NCBI GenBank assembly: GCA_959604655.1
Contig: CAUHCL010000122.1
Span: 1 to 5,686 of the forward strand
DNA: 5,686 bases
Direction: 5' to 3'
Origin: an uncultured Alistipes sp.
GTDB taxonomy: Bacteria; Bacteroidota; Bacteroidia; Bacteroidales; Rikenellaceae
The translations under genes and the position numbers were made by a program. Below, one piece after another: positions 1 through 5,686 of this stretch. Every line of letters begins with the position of its first letter. Within the stretch, counting starts at the first letter, position 1. Below the pieces are notes generated by a model that was given only the letters and a program-made list of their open reading frames with translations, had not been told where the DNA came from and made no database searches.

Positions 1-5
1 TCGTG

Positions 6-13
6 CAAATATA
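6..13 (-). promoter_or_regulatory. Bacteroidetes-type -7 box (TATATTTG) for a gene beyond the left edge
   Basis: On the minus strand this reads TATATTTG followed by C, an exact match to the Bacteroidetes -7 consensus TAnnTTTG. It lies about 50 bases after the stop of the nuclease-like gene, where a promoter for the next minus-strand gene outside the window would be expected. No TTG is present about 20 bases upstream, so the -33 element is weak or absent. Only the -7 box supports the call. Confidence 0.45.
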
Positions 14-65
14 CGAATTTTAGGCTTAACTTCGGATGCGGCCGTCAACTTTAGACGCGCCGCCG

Positions 66-1091
66 TCAGCGCCCGAGGATCACGTAAACGGGCAGATGAT
101 CGCTCGGACCGCCCGCGTACTCCGTTCCGCGGAAGGTTGGACGGGGCTCGCCACGTCGCGCGAGCATATAATCACGTACAAATACGAATCCCTTACGCCC
201 GGAACCGTCGGCACGGCAAAGCCGCAACGAACCCGCGGGACAGCGGACCAGATTGTCGGAGACCACGATGTTGTCGTAAAGATTCCGCCTGCGGTCATAG
301 ACGGTCGAGCCGCGGCCCGAGCGTTTCACGGCAAGGAACGGATTATAAAGATCGCCCGCCCGCAATCGGGATTCACGCCCCGCGGCACCCAACACCTCGG
401 CCACGGAGCGGTCGGAGGGGTTGTCGTTCATGTCGCCCATCACGACCACCCGCATTTCGGCGTCGGCCAGCCGCACCGAATCGACTATGGCGCGCACGCG
501 GCGGGCGCACGCCTCGCGCAGCGGGGCCGTGAACTCCACCCCGCCGCGCCGCGAAGGCCAGTGCACGACCAGAAAGAAGATACGTTCGCCGCACATGCGG
601 CCCCACACGGCGAGATGGTCGCGGGTGCGGATGTCGGCGTCGCAGGCGGCACGGTAGGGACGGCTGCCCTCGACGGCGAAAATATCGGGACGGTATAAAA
701 GCCCCATGTCGGCACCCCTCGGGTCGGGCGAATCGTAATGGCATACCGCATATCCCGCTGCCGCGACGGCGGGCTGAGCAGCCAGATCCTCGAGAACACC
801 GCGCGTCTCCGCCTCGGCAATCCCCACGACGGCGGGAAACCCGCCCGAATCCGACATGTCGGCTATAACGCGTGCGAGTCCCGCCAACTTCGCGCGATAC
901 TTGGCCGTATTCCACTCGCGGTCGGCGAGCGGCAGCATATCCTCATCGGCCTTGCGCGGGTCGTTTATGGTGTCGAAAAGGTTCTCGACATTATAGAACG
1001 CCACCACATGGCGGTCGCGCGGAACCAACGCCGCAGACTGCAAGCAGAAAGCGGCCGTCAGGAATATTGCGAATCGGAACACGCATCTCAT
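66..1091 (-). CDS. Exported endonuclease/exonuclease/phosphatase (EEP) family enzyme
   Basis: A 341-residue exported enzyme of the EEP (DNase I-like) superfamily, a metal-dependent fold that hydrolyses phosphodiester or phosphoester bonds in nucleic acids or other phosphates. Residues 1 to about 22 form a signal peptide (Met-Arg, then a hydrophobic stretch ending in SAA). The catalytic signature is complete: FYNVENLFD at 32-40 (Asn34), the metal-binding Glu in GIAEAE at 90-95 (Glu93), the catalytic His in VVHWPS at 175-180 (His177), GDMNDNP at 219-225 (Asp220, Asn222), and the terminal SDH triad at 330-332. The YNVENLFD form resembles predicted secreted nucleases of the COG2374 type. The ATG at 1091 is preferred because it directly begins the signal peptide and has AAAGG seven bases upstream. 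A TTG at 1106 would add five residues and overlap the upstream stop. The gene follows the lipoprotein gene by 11 bases and is probably co-transcribed and translationally coupled with it. The substrate cannot be read from sequence: DNA, RNA or a phosphoester are all possible. Confidence 0.9.
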   Translation of the reverse strand: MRCVFRFAIFLTAAFCLQSAALVPRDRHVVAFYNVENLFDTINDPRKADEDMLPLADREWNTAKYRAKLAGLARVIADMSDSGGFPAVVGIAEAETRGVLEDLAAQPAVAAAGYAVCHYDSPDPRGADMGLLYRPDIFAVEGSRPYRAACDADIRTRDHLAVWGRMCGERIFFLVVHWPSRRGGVEFTAPLREACARRVRAIVDSVRLADAEMRVVVMGDMNDNPSDRSVAEVLGAAGRESRLRAGDLYNPFLAVKRSGRGSTVYDRRRNLYDNIVVSDNLVRCPAGSLRLCRADGSGRKGFVFVRDYMLARRGEPRPTFRGTEYAGGPSDHLPVYVILGR

Positions 1092-1102
1092 AGGCAAGCC
1101 TT

Positions 1103-2674
1103 TCAATTATCCTTCGCGACGCGGAACAGAACTATGGGATTGCCATCCTCGTCGGCCGCCACGCTGCGCAGAAGCGCTGTCGAGGCGCGTTCGGAGATGA
1201 TGATCTTGACCGCTATATCGCCCGCCTGCCGTACGTCGAATCCGCCTTCGCGCTCGGAGAATATCCAATACGCCCCGCGCTCGGGCGACAGACGCAGTTT
1301 GCCCGCTCCCGCGGCGACAGCCGTAAGATAGCCCCCGTCGGCGAAACGGATGTAGTAACCGTTAGGCTCGTCGGCAGCCTCCAGAGTCACTTCGGCTGCC
1401 GCCTCTCCGACGGGAGAGACGGTGCCGTCGGCATCGGTGTCATAAACGACAGTATCGCCGTGCCCCGCCGAGGTGATGGCGCCCGAAGCCAGATGCAGAA
1501 CGCCGTCCTGATAACCGCCCAGATAGTATCGTCCCGCAGAGAGCTGCGCAAGGGTCGTCACAGACATGCCGTCCGAGGCAGGCGGCGTATCGGGTTCGTC
1601 GCCGTCGTCGGGCTTCGTCGCGAAATCGGCCACATCGGCAGGGCTTCGCGGATATATCACCACGCGTCCGTCTCGGACCATTACGATACCCGTAACGGAG
1701 CCCTCGCGAACGTAGAACTCTCGGCCGACGAAATCGCGGGCAGCCGCGCATATGCCGACGTCGAAAACCGTTCCCGAGGCGGAAAACTCATGCACGGCAT
1801 CCGCCGTCGAACACCACACCCCGCCCGCAGCGGGGCGCGCTCCGCACAGCGTGACCGTCATACCGCAATAATCCGCCGATCGGGACGGATCGACCGCGAT
1901 TGCCGCAACGTTCCCGCTCTCTCCCGTCCTTTCGACTGTCACCCACTCTCCGTCGCCCGTAACGCAACGCATGCCGCCGCGATTGACGAGCATGGCTCTG
2001 CCCGCCCGCAGCGTAACCGCTACCCTGTCGCCGCACGTCACGCCGCACTCCCGCAGATCGACCGCATCGCCGACAAGACATATGCCGTCTCCCGCGTCGG
2101 CCGCATCGGCATCCGCCACGAAAAGGGTGCGCGGCGGATAGTTGCCCACACCCGCGTCGTTCTGCACCACGCCCTCGAAACGGATATCGCGCCCTTCGTC
2201 GGCCACGGCGCTGCCTTCCGAGGCAGGCATCGACGCATTGAGCTCCGCAATGGTCATACGGCGAATCTCGGGATCGGATGGACCGACGGGAATTTCAGGC
2301 TTCTCGGGCTCGGCCGTCACGCGCTGCACCGCATCGAACGAGCGGCGCATCTGCGAAAACTCGGGCATGCGGACCGTAACCACCGCACTGCGCGAACTCT
2401 CGGTCGGACCGACGGATACCCCGACATTGGCGTCGCCGCTCCCCTCCCGCAACGAAAAGGTTATCCACGATGCCTCGCATTCGATCCGCCACGCACCGTT
2501 GCACGTTATGCGCACGGACGCTTCGCCGCCCGCCTCCGAAAAATTCATCGATGTTCCCGCACCGTCCGCAAGCGCAATATCGAGCACAGGCAGGGGATCC
2601 GTTTTCGAGGAACAGCCGAACAGAACCGCCGCAACGAAGGCGGCGGCAACCGCACAAATCAACAGTCTCTTCAT
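1103..2674 (-). CDS. Multidomain lipoprotein: BACON domain, DUF5689-like OB region, trefoil-like C-terminus
   Basis: A 523-residue predicted lipoprotein. Residues 1-20 are a signal peptide ending in lipobox LFGC, with Cys21 as the lipidated residue, so the mature protein is membrane anchored and may be displayed on the surface. Residues about 30-118 look like a BACON domain, with the NGAWRIE and SWITF strands and a closing SAVVTVRM strand; such domains bind carbohydrate or mucin or act as spacers. Residues about 138-240 resemble DUF5689, an OB-fold-like module opening with MTIAELNA and containing FEGVVQND and RTLFVAD. A second OB-like unit follows at about 255-352. After an acidic, Pro-rich linker (356-369), residues 370-523 form a beta-rich domain with GRYYLGGY, NGYYIRFADGGYL and AYWIFSE segments, suggestive of a ricin-like trefoil. 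The ATG at 2674 starts the signal peptide; a TTG at 2680 is a weaker alternative. The enzyme gene downstream suggests a substrate-binding or anchoring role. Domain names come from motif recognition, not a search. The protein is unusually rich in cysteine. Confidence 0.8.
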   Translation of the reverse strand: MKRLLICAVAAAFVAAVLFGCSSKTDPLPVLDIALADGAGTSMNFSEAGGEASVRITCNGAWRIECEASWITFSLREGSGDANVGVSVGPTESSRSAVVTVRMPEFSQMRRSFDAVQRVTAEPEKPEIPVGPSDPEIRRMTIAELNASMPASEGSAVADEGRDIRFEGVVQNDAGVGNYPPRTLFVADADAADAGDGICLVGDAVDLRECGVTCGDRVAVTLRAGRAMLVNRGGMRCVTGDGEWVTVERTGESGNVAAIAVDPSRSADYCGMTVTLCGARPAAGGVWCSTADAVHEFSASGTVFDVGICAAARDFVGREFYVREGSVTGIVMVRDGRVVIYPRSPADVADFATKPDDGDEPDTPPASDGMSVTTLAQLSAGRYYLGGYQDGVLHLASGAITSAGHGDTVVYDTDADGTVSPVGEAAAEVTLEAADEPNGYYIRFADGGYLTAVAAGAGKLRLSPERGAYWIFSEREGGFDVRQAGDIAVKIIISERASTALLRSVAADEDGNPIVLFRVAKDN

Positions 2675-2721
2675 GAACAATCGGTTTTACAAGTGTAAGA
2701 CATCGGGCATGGGCTTCTCAA

Positions 2722-2729
2722 CAAATATA
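2722..2729 (-). promoter_or_regulatory. Candidate -7 box (TATATTTG) for the lipoprotein/nuclease operon
   Basis: The minus strand reads TATATTTG, an exact TAnnTTTG match, between the DUF4293 terminator and the lipoprotein start. Transcription from it would give a leader of roughly 40 bases. The nearest upstream TTG (2755-2757) is 25 bases away, longer than the usual 19-21, so the -33 element is imperfect. An alternative is a one-mismatch box TACACTTG (2690-2697) with a TTG at 2719-2721 spaced by 21 bases, although that would leave a leader of only about ten bases. Either way, the intervening terminator means this operon needs its own promoter here. Confidence 0.5.
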
Positions 2730-2773
2730 GCGATTTTACGCATAAAAAGAGCTGCAAGAGGCATTATTTCAAT

Positions 2774-2805
2774 AAAAAACGTGCCGACATCGGGGTGTCG
2801 GCACG
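2774..2805 (-). terminator. Rho-independent terminator after DUF4293 gene
   Basis: A perfect 10-bp stem (2780-2789 with 2796-2805) and a 6-base loop, read on the minus strand as CGTGCCGACA, loop, TGTCGGCACG, is followed at once by six T residues (2774-2779). It begins 23 bases after the stop codon of the DUF4293 gene. This is a complete intrinsic terminator for the minus-strand unit DUF4199, glycosyltransferase and DUF4293. The plus strand has no T-run after the stem, so it is one-directional. Confidence 0.92.
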
Positions 2806-2828
2806 CGCGTTTCAATGTTATATTGAAA

Positions 2829-3287
2829 CTATCTGATACGATCCAATGATTTCACGAGCAGCTCATCCTTGAATATGGCGCGGATAGCGAAATAGTCGAG
2901 TATGATGCCCACCACGGGAAACACGATGGCTACACGGAATCCCTGCGTATGGAACTCGAACTGCGAGAACAAACGGTTGCTGAGGTAATAATATATGGCC
3001 ATGAACACCGCCGAACCGACCAGCAGAACCAGCTCCACCGCGCACAGACGGATTTGCAGCATGCGGTTCTTGTAGAGGAATATCGTCACCAGAGGCAATG
3101 CGGCGGCCAGCGCTACGACAATGCCCATATAGACAGTGGAGTGCGACATGCCGCCACCCTTGAGCGCGAAAGCATAGAGCAGATACTCGTCGACCCCGCC
3201 CACGAAATAGGCCAGCGGAGTGAGACACGCCGTGAGCATCAACGCGGCCACGGCCAGAAGATAAAGCGACTGAATACGTTGTATCAT
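2829..3287 (-). CDS. DUF4293 family four-helix membrane protein
   Basis: A 152-residue integral membrane protein of the DUF4293 family, found in Bacteroidetes and of unknown function. The family signature is visible at both ends: the start MIQRIQSLYLL and the C-terminal segment AIRAIFKDELLVKSLDRIR (134-152). Four membrane helices are predicted at about 7-29, 51-72, 79-102 and 117-138. A loop at 30-50 lies after helix 1, and a short polar stretch with aromatics (103-116) lies between helices 3 and 4. The protein is small and has no catalytic motif. The ATG at 3287 fits the family's usual start. It is the last gene before a strong terminator, and no TAnnTTTG box is visible in the 117 bases upstream, so it is probably read through from the glycosyltransferase gene across the double hairpin. 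Family assignment is firm; role is unknown. Confidence 0.9.
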   Translation of the reverse strand: MIQRIQSLYLLAVAALMLTACLTPLAYFVGGVDEYLLYAFALKGGGMSHSTVYMGIVVALAAALPLVTIFLYKNRMLQIRLCAVELVLLVGSAVFMAIYYYLSNRLFSQFEFHTQGFRVAIVFPVVGIILDYFAIRAIFKDELLVKSLDRIR

Positions 3288-3330
3288 AATAAATTGGTTT
3301 TACAGTTCTTACAGCTCAATACACATGATT

Positions 3331-3402
3331 TATCTTCGGCGGCTGCGGGGGTCGCACCAAAGGTGCGAGCCGCCGAAGATATAATGTCTTTCAGACATTA
3401 TA
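3331..3402 (-). repeat. Tandem double-hairpin palindromic element between GT2 and DUF4293 genes
   Basis: Two inverted repeats abut. The first (3380-3402) pairs TATAATGTCT with AGACATTATA around a 3-base loop. The second (3331-3381) pairs a perfect 14-bp outer stem (3331-3344 with 3368-3381). Inside it sits a 6-bp stem, CGCACC with GGTGCG (3353-3358 and 3362-3367), closed by a 3-base loop, with an 8-base G-rich bulge on one side only (3345-3352). The two hairpins share bases 3380-3381, so their outermost pairs exclude each other. The element begins two bases after the glycosyltransferase stop codon in the direction of transcription. No U-run follows on either strand, so it is unlikely to be a simple intrinsic terminator. 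It could be a REP-like interspersed element, an RNA-processing or 3'-stabilising structure, or an attenuator setting DUF4293 expression. Confidence 0.8.
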
Positions 3403-3404
3403 AA

Positions 3405-4367
3405 CTACCTTATCGTCCTGTCGATCATATAGTTGTTTCGATCGGGCGAGCGACGGTTGATGAGTTCGCCCAAAAAACCCGCCAAAAACAGCTGTACGCC
3501 CAGTATGACGGCCAATATAGCCACGAAGAATAGCGGCTGGTCGGTAACGGCGCGTATCGGCAGACCGTGGGCCTGTTTGTAGAGCTTGGCGGCGATCACC
3601 CACACGGTCGTAAAGCCGCCCAGCAGAAACATCGCGGTACCCAGACTGCCGAAGAAATACATAGGCGACCGCCCGAAATGCGACATGAACGACACGGTGA
3701 TGAGATCGAGATAACCCTTCACCATACGCTCCATGCCGAACTTCGACACCCCGTACTTGCGTTCATGGTGGTGCACCTCCTTCTCGCCTATGCGGCCGAA
3801 ACCCGCATGCTTGGCCAGGATTGGAATGTAGCGGTGCATCTCGCCGTAGACCTCGATGGATTTCACCACCCGACGACGATAGGCCTTCAGCCCGCAATTG
3901 AAATCGTGGAGCCGAATGCCTGACACCAGTCGTGCCGTAAAGTTGAAAAACTTGCTCGGCAGACGCTTGCCCGCGGGATCGTAGCGCTTGCGCTTCCATC
4001 CCGACACCAGATCGTAGCCCTCGTCGAGAATCATGCGGCGCATGGGCGGGATCTCGTCGGGCGAGTCCTGCAAATCGGCGTCCATGGTGAACACCACCTC
4101 ACCCCGCGCCTCGGCGAAACCGCAGTAGAGGGCGGCCGATTTTCCGTAATTGCGTGCGAACCTAATCGCCCGCAGCGACGGATAGTCGGCGCTCAACCGC
4201 TCGATCTCGTCCCACGAACCGTCCCGCGAACCGTCGTCGACCATCACTATCTCGTACGACAAGCCGTTCTCACGCGCCACGCGGTCGATCCACGCCGTCA
4301 ATTCGCCGAGCGATTCCCGCTCGTTGTAGAGCGGCACCACCACCGATATGTCCAAGCCCGTCTCCAT
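3405..4367 (-). CDS. Family 2 glycosyltransferase, polyprenyl-phosphate sugar transferase type (DPM1/GtrB-like)
   Basis: A 320-residue membrane-anchored glycosyltransferase of family GT2. By family it moves a sugar from a nucleotide donor to a polyprenyl phosphate such as undecaprenyl phosphate at the cytoplasmic face of the inner membrane. The GT-A core shows VVVPLYNE (9-16), VDDGSRDGS (43-51) for the nucleotide, and the metal-binding DAD motif in MDADLQDSPDE (95-105). It also has SGWKRKR (122-128), HDFNCGLKAY (154-163), GEMHRYIP (175-182), and the ERKYGVSKF segment (202-210) typical of this subgroup. Two C-terminal membrane helices follow at about 236-260 and 279-303, then a polar tail. Length and layout match bacterial DPM1-like, GtrB-like and ArnC-like enzymes. 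It lies 9 bases downstream of the DUF4199 gene in the same unit. The sugar, the final acceptor and the flippase are not shown by the sequence. It is complete, with all core motifs present. Confidence 0.93.
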   Translation of the reverse strand: METGLDISVVVPLYNERESLGELTAWIDRVARENGLSYEIVMVDDGSRDGSWDEIERLSADYPSLRAIRFARNYGKSAALYCGFAEARGEVVFTMDADLQDSPDEIPPMRRMILDEGYDLVSGWKRKRYDPAGKRLPSKFFNFTARLVSGIRLHDFNCGLKAYRRRVVKSIEVYGEMHRYIPILAKHAGFGRIGEKEVHHHERKYGVSKFGMERMVKGYLDLITVSFMSHFGRSPMYFFGSLGTAMFLLGGFTTVWVIAAKLYKQAHGLPIRAVTDQPLFFVAILAVILGVQLFLAGFLGELINRRSPDRNNYMIDRTIR

Positions 4368-4376
4368 CGTCTGCGA

Positions 4377-4910
4377 TTACTCCTCGTCCGCCGAATCGAA
4401 CATGTCGGGGTCGCGCTTCGTGCCTATGGAGATGAACAGACCGTAGAAACCGTAGCCGAGCACTCCGCCCACGACGTTAGTCAGCAGAACCGCAACAGGC
4501 GAGAAGAGCATGGCGCGATACATCTTGGAGAGGCTCGCCATAGAGGTGTTGTCGATCACGCCCGTCTGCGAATAGGCCGTAATCGCGGTGTTGTACACAT
4601 CCTCGTAATTGGCGACGAAAAAGAAGTTGCTCGCCAGAATCTGCCATGCGCCCGTCACGATGCCCGCGAAGATACCCATGGCGGCGATGAATCCCAGACT
4701 CTGACCGTAGGTGAAGCCCTCGTTGCCAAAGCTCTTGGCGCGACGGCTCGTGAAGTGCCACAACAGGTAGACCGTAATCACGAAACCTGCCAGACCGAAT
4801 ACGAATCCCGCCGAGGGGATCAACATCTTGAACAGCTCGATAGCCACATTGACCAAACCGACGATGGCACCGCATCGCGAAGCCTCGTTCCAAAAAGAAT
4901 TTCTTGCCAT
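4377..4910 (-). CDS. DUF4199 family four-helix membrane protein
   Basis: A 177-residue integral membrane protein of the DUF4199 family, common in Bacteroidetes and of unknown function. The N-terminal MARNSFWNEASRCGAIVGL and the YGQSLGF segment before helix 3 are typical of the family. Membrane helices are predicted at about 13-30, 33-52, 71-93 and 136-162. The long loop between helices 3 and 4 (about 99-135) is polar and aromatic and probably lies outside the membrane; it includes YEDVYNTAI and a Met/Ser-rich stretch. The C-terminal tail is acidic (DPDMFDSADEE). The ATG at 4910 is preceded by an A/T-rich run rather than a clear Shine-Dalgarno, as is usual in this phylum. It is the first gene after the promoter at 4981-5011 and sits 9 bases upstream of the glycosyltransferase gene. 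From memory, this neighbour pairing recurs in other Bacteroidetes, suggesting a functional link in lipid-linked sugar handling, but that is inference. Confidence 0.9.
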   Translation of the reverse strand: MARNSFWNEASRCGAIVGLVNVAIELFKMLIPSAGFVFGLAGFVITVYLLWHFTSRRAKSFGNEGFTYGQSLGFIAAMGIFAGIVTGAWQILASNFFFVANYEDVYNTAITAYSQTGVIDNTSMASLSKMYRAMLFSPVAVLLTNVVGGVLGYGFYGLFISIGTKRDPDMFDSADEE

Positions 4911-4980
4911 AATTATTTTTTATTTCCGTTATATGCTCTCCGTTCGCGCCGTCGCGGCAAAATCCCGACACGCCGCACTG

Positions 4981-5011
4981 CAAATTTACTAATAATACCT
5001 CGTTCCGTCAA
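4981..5011 (-). promoter_or_regulatory. Bacteroidetes promoter (-33 TTG, -7 TAAATTTG) for the DUF4199/GT2/DUF4293 unit
   Basis: The minus strand shows TTG (5009-5011), a 20-base spacer, and TAAATTTG (4981-4988), matching the TTG and TAnnTTTG consensus with its usual spacing. It begins five bases after the mltG stop codon and lies about 70 bases upstream of the DUF4199 start, predicting a leader of roughly 60 bases. A short GCCG/CGGC hairpin is possible in that leader but is too small to call a regulatory element. I see no terminator for mltG before it, so read-through from mltG may add to expression. Confidence 0.78.
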
Positions 5012-5015
5012 GACG

Positions 5016-5686
5016 TCACTTGATCTTGCGCTTGTTCAGCTCGTTCTGGTAGGCACGCGCATTGGCGTTGTGCTCCGACAGATTGCGGGCGAAGTTGTGG
5101 TAGCCGTCGAACGTGGGCCGCGCGCAGAAGAATATGTAGTCGTGGTCCTCGTAGTTCAATACGGCATCGATGGCGGCCGTGCTCGGCATGCAGATCGGCG
5201 AAGGCGGCAGCCCGCGGTGCAGGTAAGTGTTGTAGGGCGACTCGTACTTCAGATGACGGTAGAGAATGCGCCGCAAGCCGAAATCCTGCATGGCGTATTT
5301 TATGGTCGGGTCGGCCTGCAATGGGATTCCCTTTCGCAGGCGGTTGATATATACGCCCGCAATGCGGGGCATCTCGTCCGTCTTGCGGGTTTCCTCGTAC
5401 ACGATGGAGGCCAGCGTGGCCACCTCCACGCGGTTCAGGCCGCTGCGCTTGCGTTTCTCGTCGCGTCCCGACGCGCTCCAGAACTTCTTGTACTCCTTGT
5501 ACATACGATCCACGAAATCCTCGGGCTTCACCGTCCAGTAGAATTCATATGTGTCGGGCAGGAAGATCGAGAACATGGTGAGCGGATTCGAGAACCCGAG
5601 GCGCTCGGCCAGAGCGTTGTCGGTAAAGGTCGAGACCAGCTGCACCGAATCAGCTTCGAGCTGTTTAGCCAGCTTGCCCGCCAGCT
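5016..5686 (-). CDS. mltG: Endolytic murein transglycosylase MltG (5' end outside the window)
   Basis: The C-terminal 222 residues of MltG; the reading frame stays open to the right edge, so the N-terminal membrane anchor and LysM-like subdomain lie outside. MltG is an inner-membrane lytic transglycosylase that cuts nascent peptidoglycan strands in the periplasm, leaving 1,6-anhydro ends and setting glycan length. The catalytic region is clear: LASIVYEET, with the conserved catalytic Glu before the Thr encoded at 5391-5393, then RIAGVYINRLRKGIPLQADP and SPYNTY. These are followed by GLPPSPICMPS and the GYHNFARNLSEHN motif that closes the domain. The protein ends in a short Lys/Arg-rich tail (NKRKIK). 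A GTG at 5645 is in frame but is not the start, because the coding sequence continues upstream with family-like residues. The next gene downstream has its own promoter. Confidence 0.95.
   Translation of the reverse strand, partial: LAGKLAKQLEADSVQLVSTFTDNALAERLGFSNPLTMFSIFLPDTYEFYWTVKPEDFVDRMYKEYKKFWSASGRDEKRKRSGLNRVEVATLASIVYEETRKTDEMPRIAGVYINRLRKGIPLQADPTIKYAMQDFGLRRILYRHLKYESPYNTYLHRGLPPSPICMPSTAAIDAVLNYEDHDYIFFCARPTFDGYHNFARNLSEHNANARAYQNELNKRKIK

Noticed and set aside
36..698. A 220-codon open frame on the plus strand, antisense to the EEP enzyme gene
   Set aside because: It has low-complexity composition (Gly, His, Arg, Ala), no family motif, and fully overlaps a gene with intact catalytic motifs.
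1104..1106. TTG start for the EEP gene, overlapping the lipoprotein stop codon
   Set aside because: It only adds five residues before a good ATG that opens the signal peptide and has AAAGG seven bases upstream. A coupled TTG start cannot be wholly excluded.
1460..2698. A 412-codon open frame on the plus strand, antisense to the lipoprotein gene
   Set aside because: It lacks recognisable motifs and is rich in Arg, His and Ala, as expected from the complement of a GC-rich gene. The minus-strand frame has a signal peptide, lipobox and domains.
2142..2849. A 235-codon plus-strand open frame crossing the promoter and terminator region
   Set aside because: It runs antisense through the lipoprotein N-terminus and across the intrinsic terminator, with no motif or start context; it is a chance frame.
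3331..3402. Double hairpin as a Rho-independent terminator
   Set aside because: Stem strength would suffice, but no run of T follows on either strand, unlike the clear terminator at 2774-2805.
4477..4983. A 168-codon minus-strand frame overlapping the DUF4199 gene
   Set aside because: It is out of frame with DUF4199, starts inside the promoter's -7 box, and has an Arg/Gly-rich composition without motifs.
5643..5645. GTG as the start codon of mltG
   Set aside because: The frame is open up to the window edge, and a protein starting here would lack the membrane anchor and much of the periplasmic region MltG normally has.

Overview
The window looks like chromosomal DNA from a GC-rich member of the Bacteroidales. 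Alistipes or another member of the Rikenellaceae is my best guess, by inference from protein style and base composition. The evidence for the phylum is direct. Several proteins belong to families largely restricted to Bacteroidetes (DUF4199, DUF4293, a BACON plus DUF5689-type lipoprotein), and promoter-like sites match the Bacteroidetes consensus TAnnTTTG rather than the classical -10 box. All six genes lie on the minus strand, so they read from the right edge towards the left.

Right part (4377-5686): the 3' two thirds or so of mltG, encoding the endolytic transglycosylase that cuts nascent glycan strands, runs in from beyond the right edge. About 105 bases separate it from the next gene, and they hold a near-ideal Bacteroidetes promoter (-33 TTG, 20-base spacer, -7 TAAATTTG). 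This promoter should drive a small membrane operon of a four-helix DUF4199 protein, a family 2 glycosyltransferase of the dolichyl/undecaprenyl-phosphate sugar transferase type, and a four-helix DUF4293 protein.

Middle (2675-3404): between the glycosyltransferase and DUF4293 lies a 72-base element of two abutting, nearly perfect hairpins that lacks a U-run and is therefore not an ordinary terminator. After DUF4293 there is a textbook Rho-independent terminator, closing the unit. A second promoter-like region follows.

Left part (66-2674): a two-gene operon encodes a lipoprotein (BACON domain, OB-fold-like DUF5689-type region, and a trefoil-like C-terminal domain) and, 11 bases downstream, an exported endonuclease/exonuclease/phosphatase family enzyme with its main catalytic motifs intact. 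Known secreted nucleases of this superfamily often carry OB-fold domains in the same chain, so the pair may be a split, surface-attached nuclease or phosphodiesterase. That is inference. The last 65 bases carry a further TATATTTG box, pointing to a separately transcribed gene beyond the left edge.

I see no RNA genes, insertion sequences, CRISPR arrays or phage genes. Most of the window is ordinary core-genome content; the least explained pieces are the double hairpin and the lipoprotein/nuclease pair.
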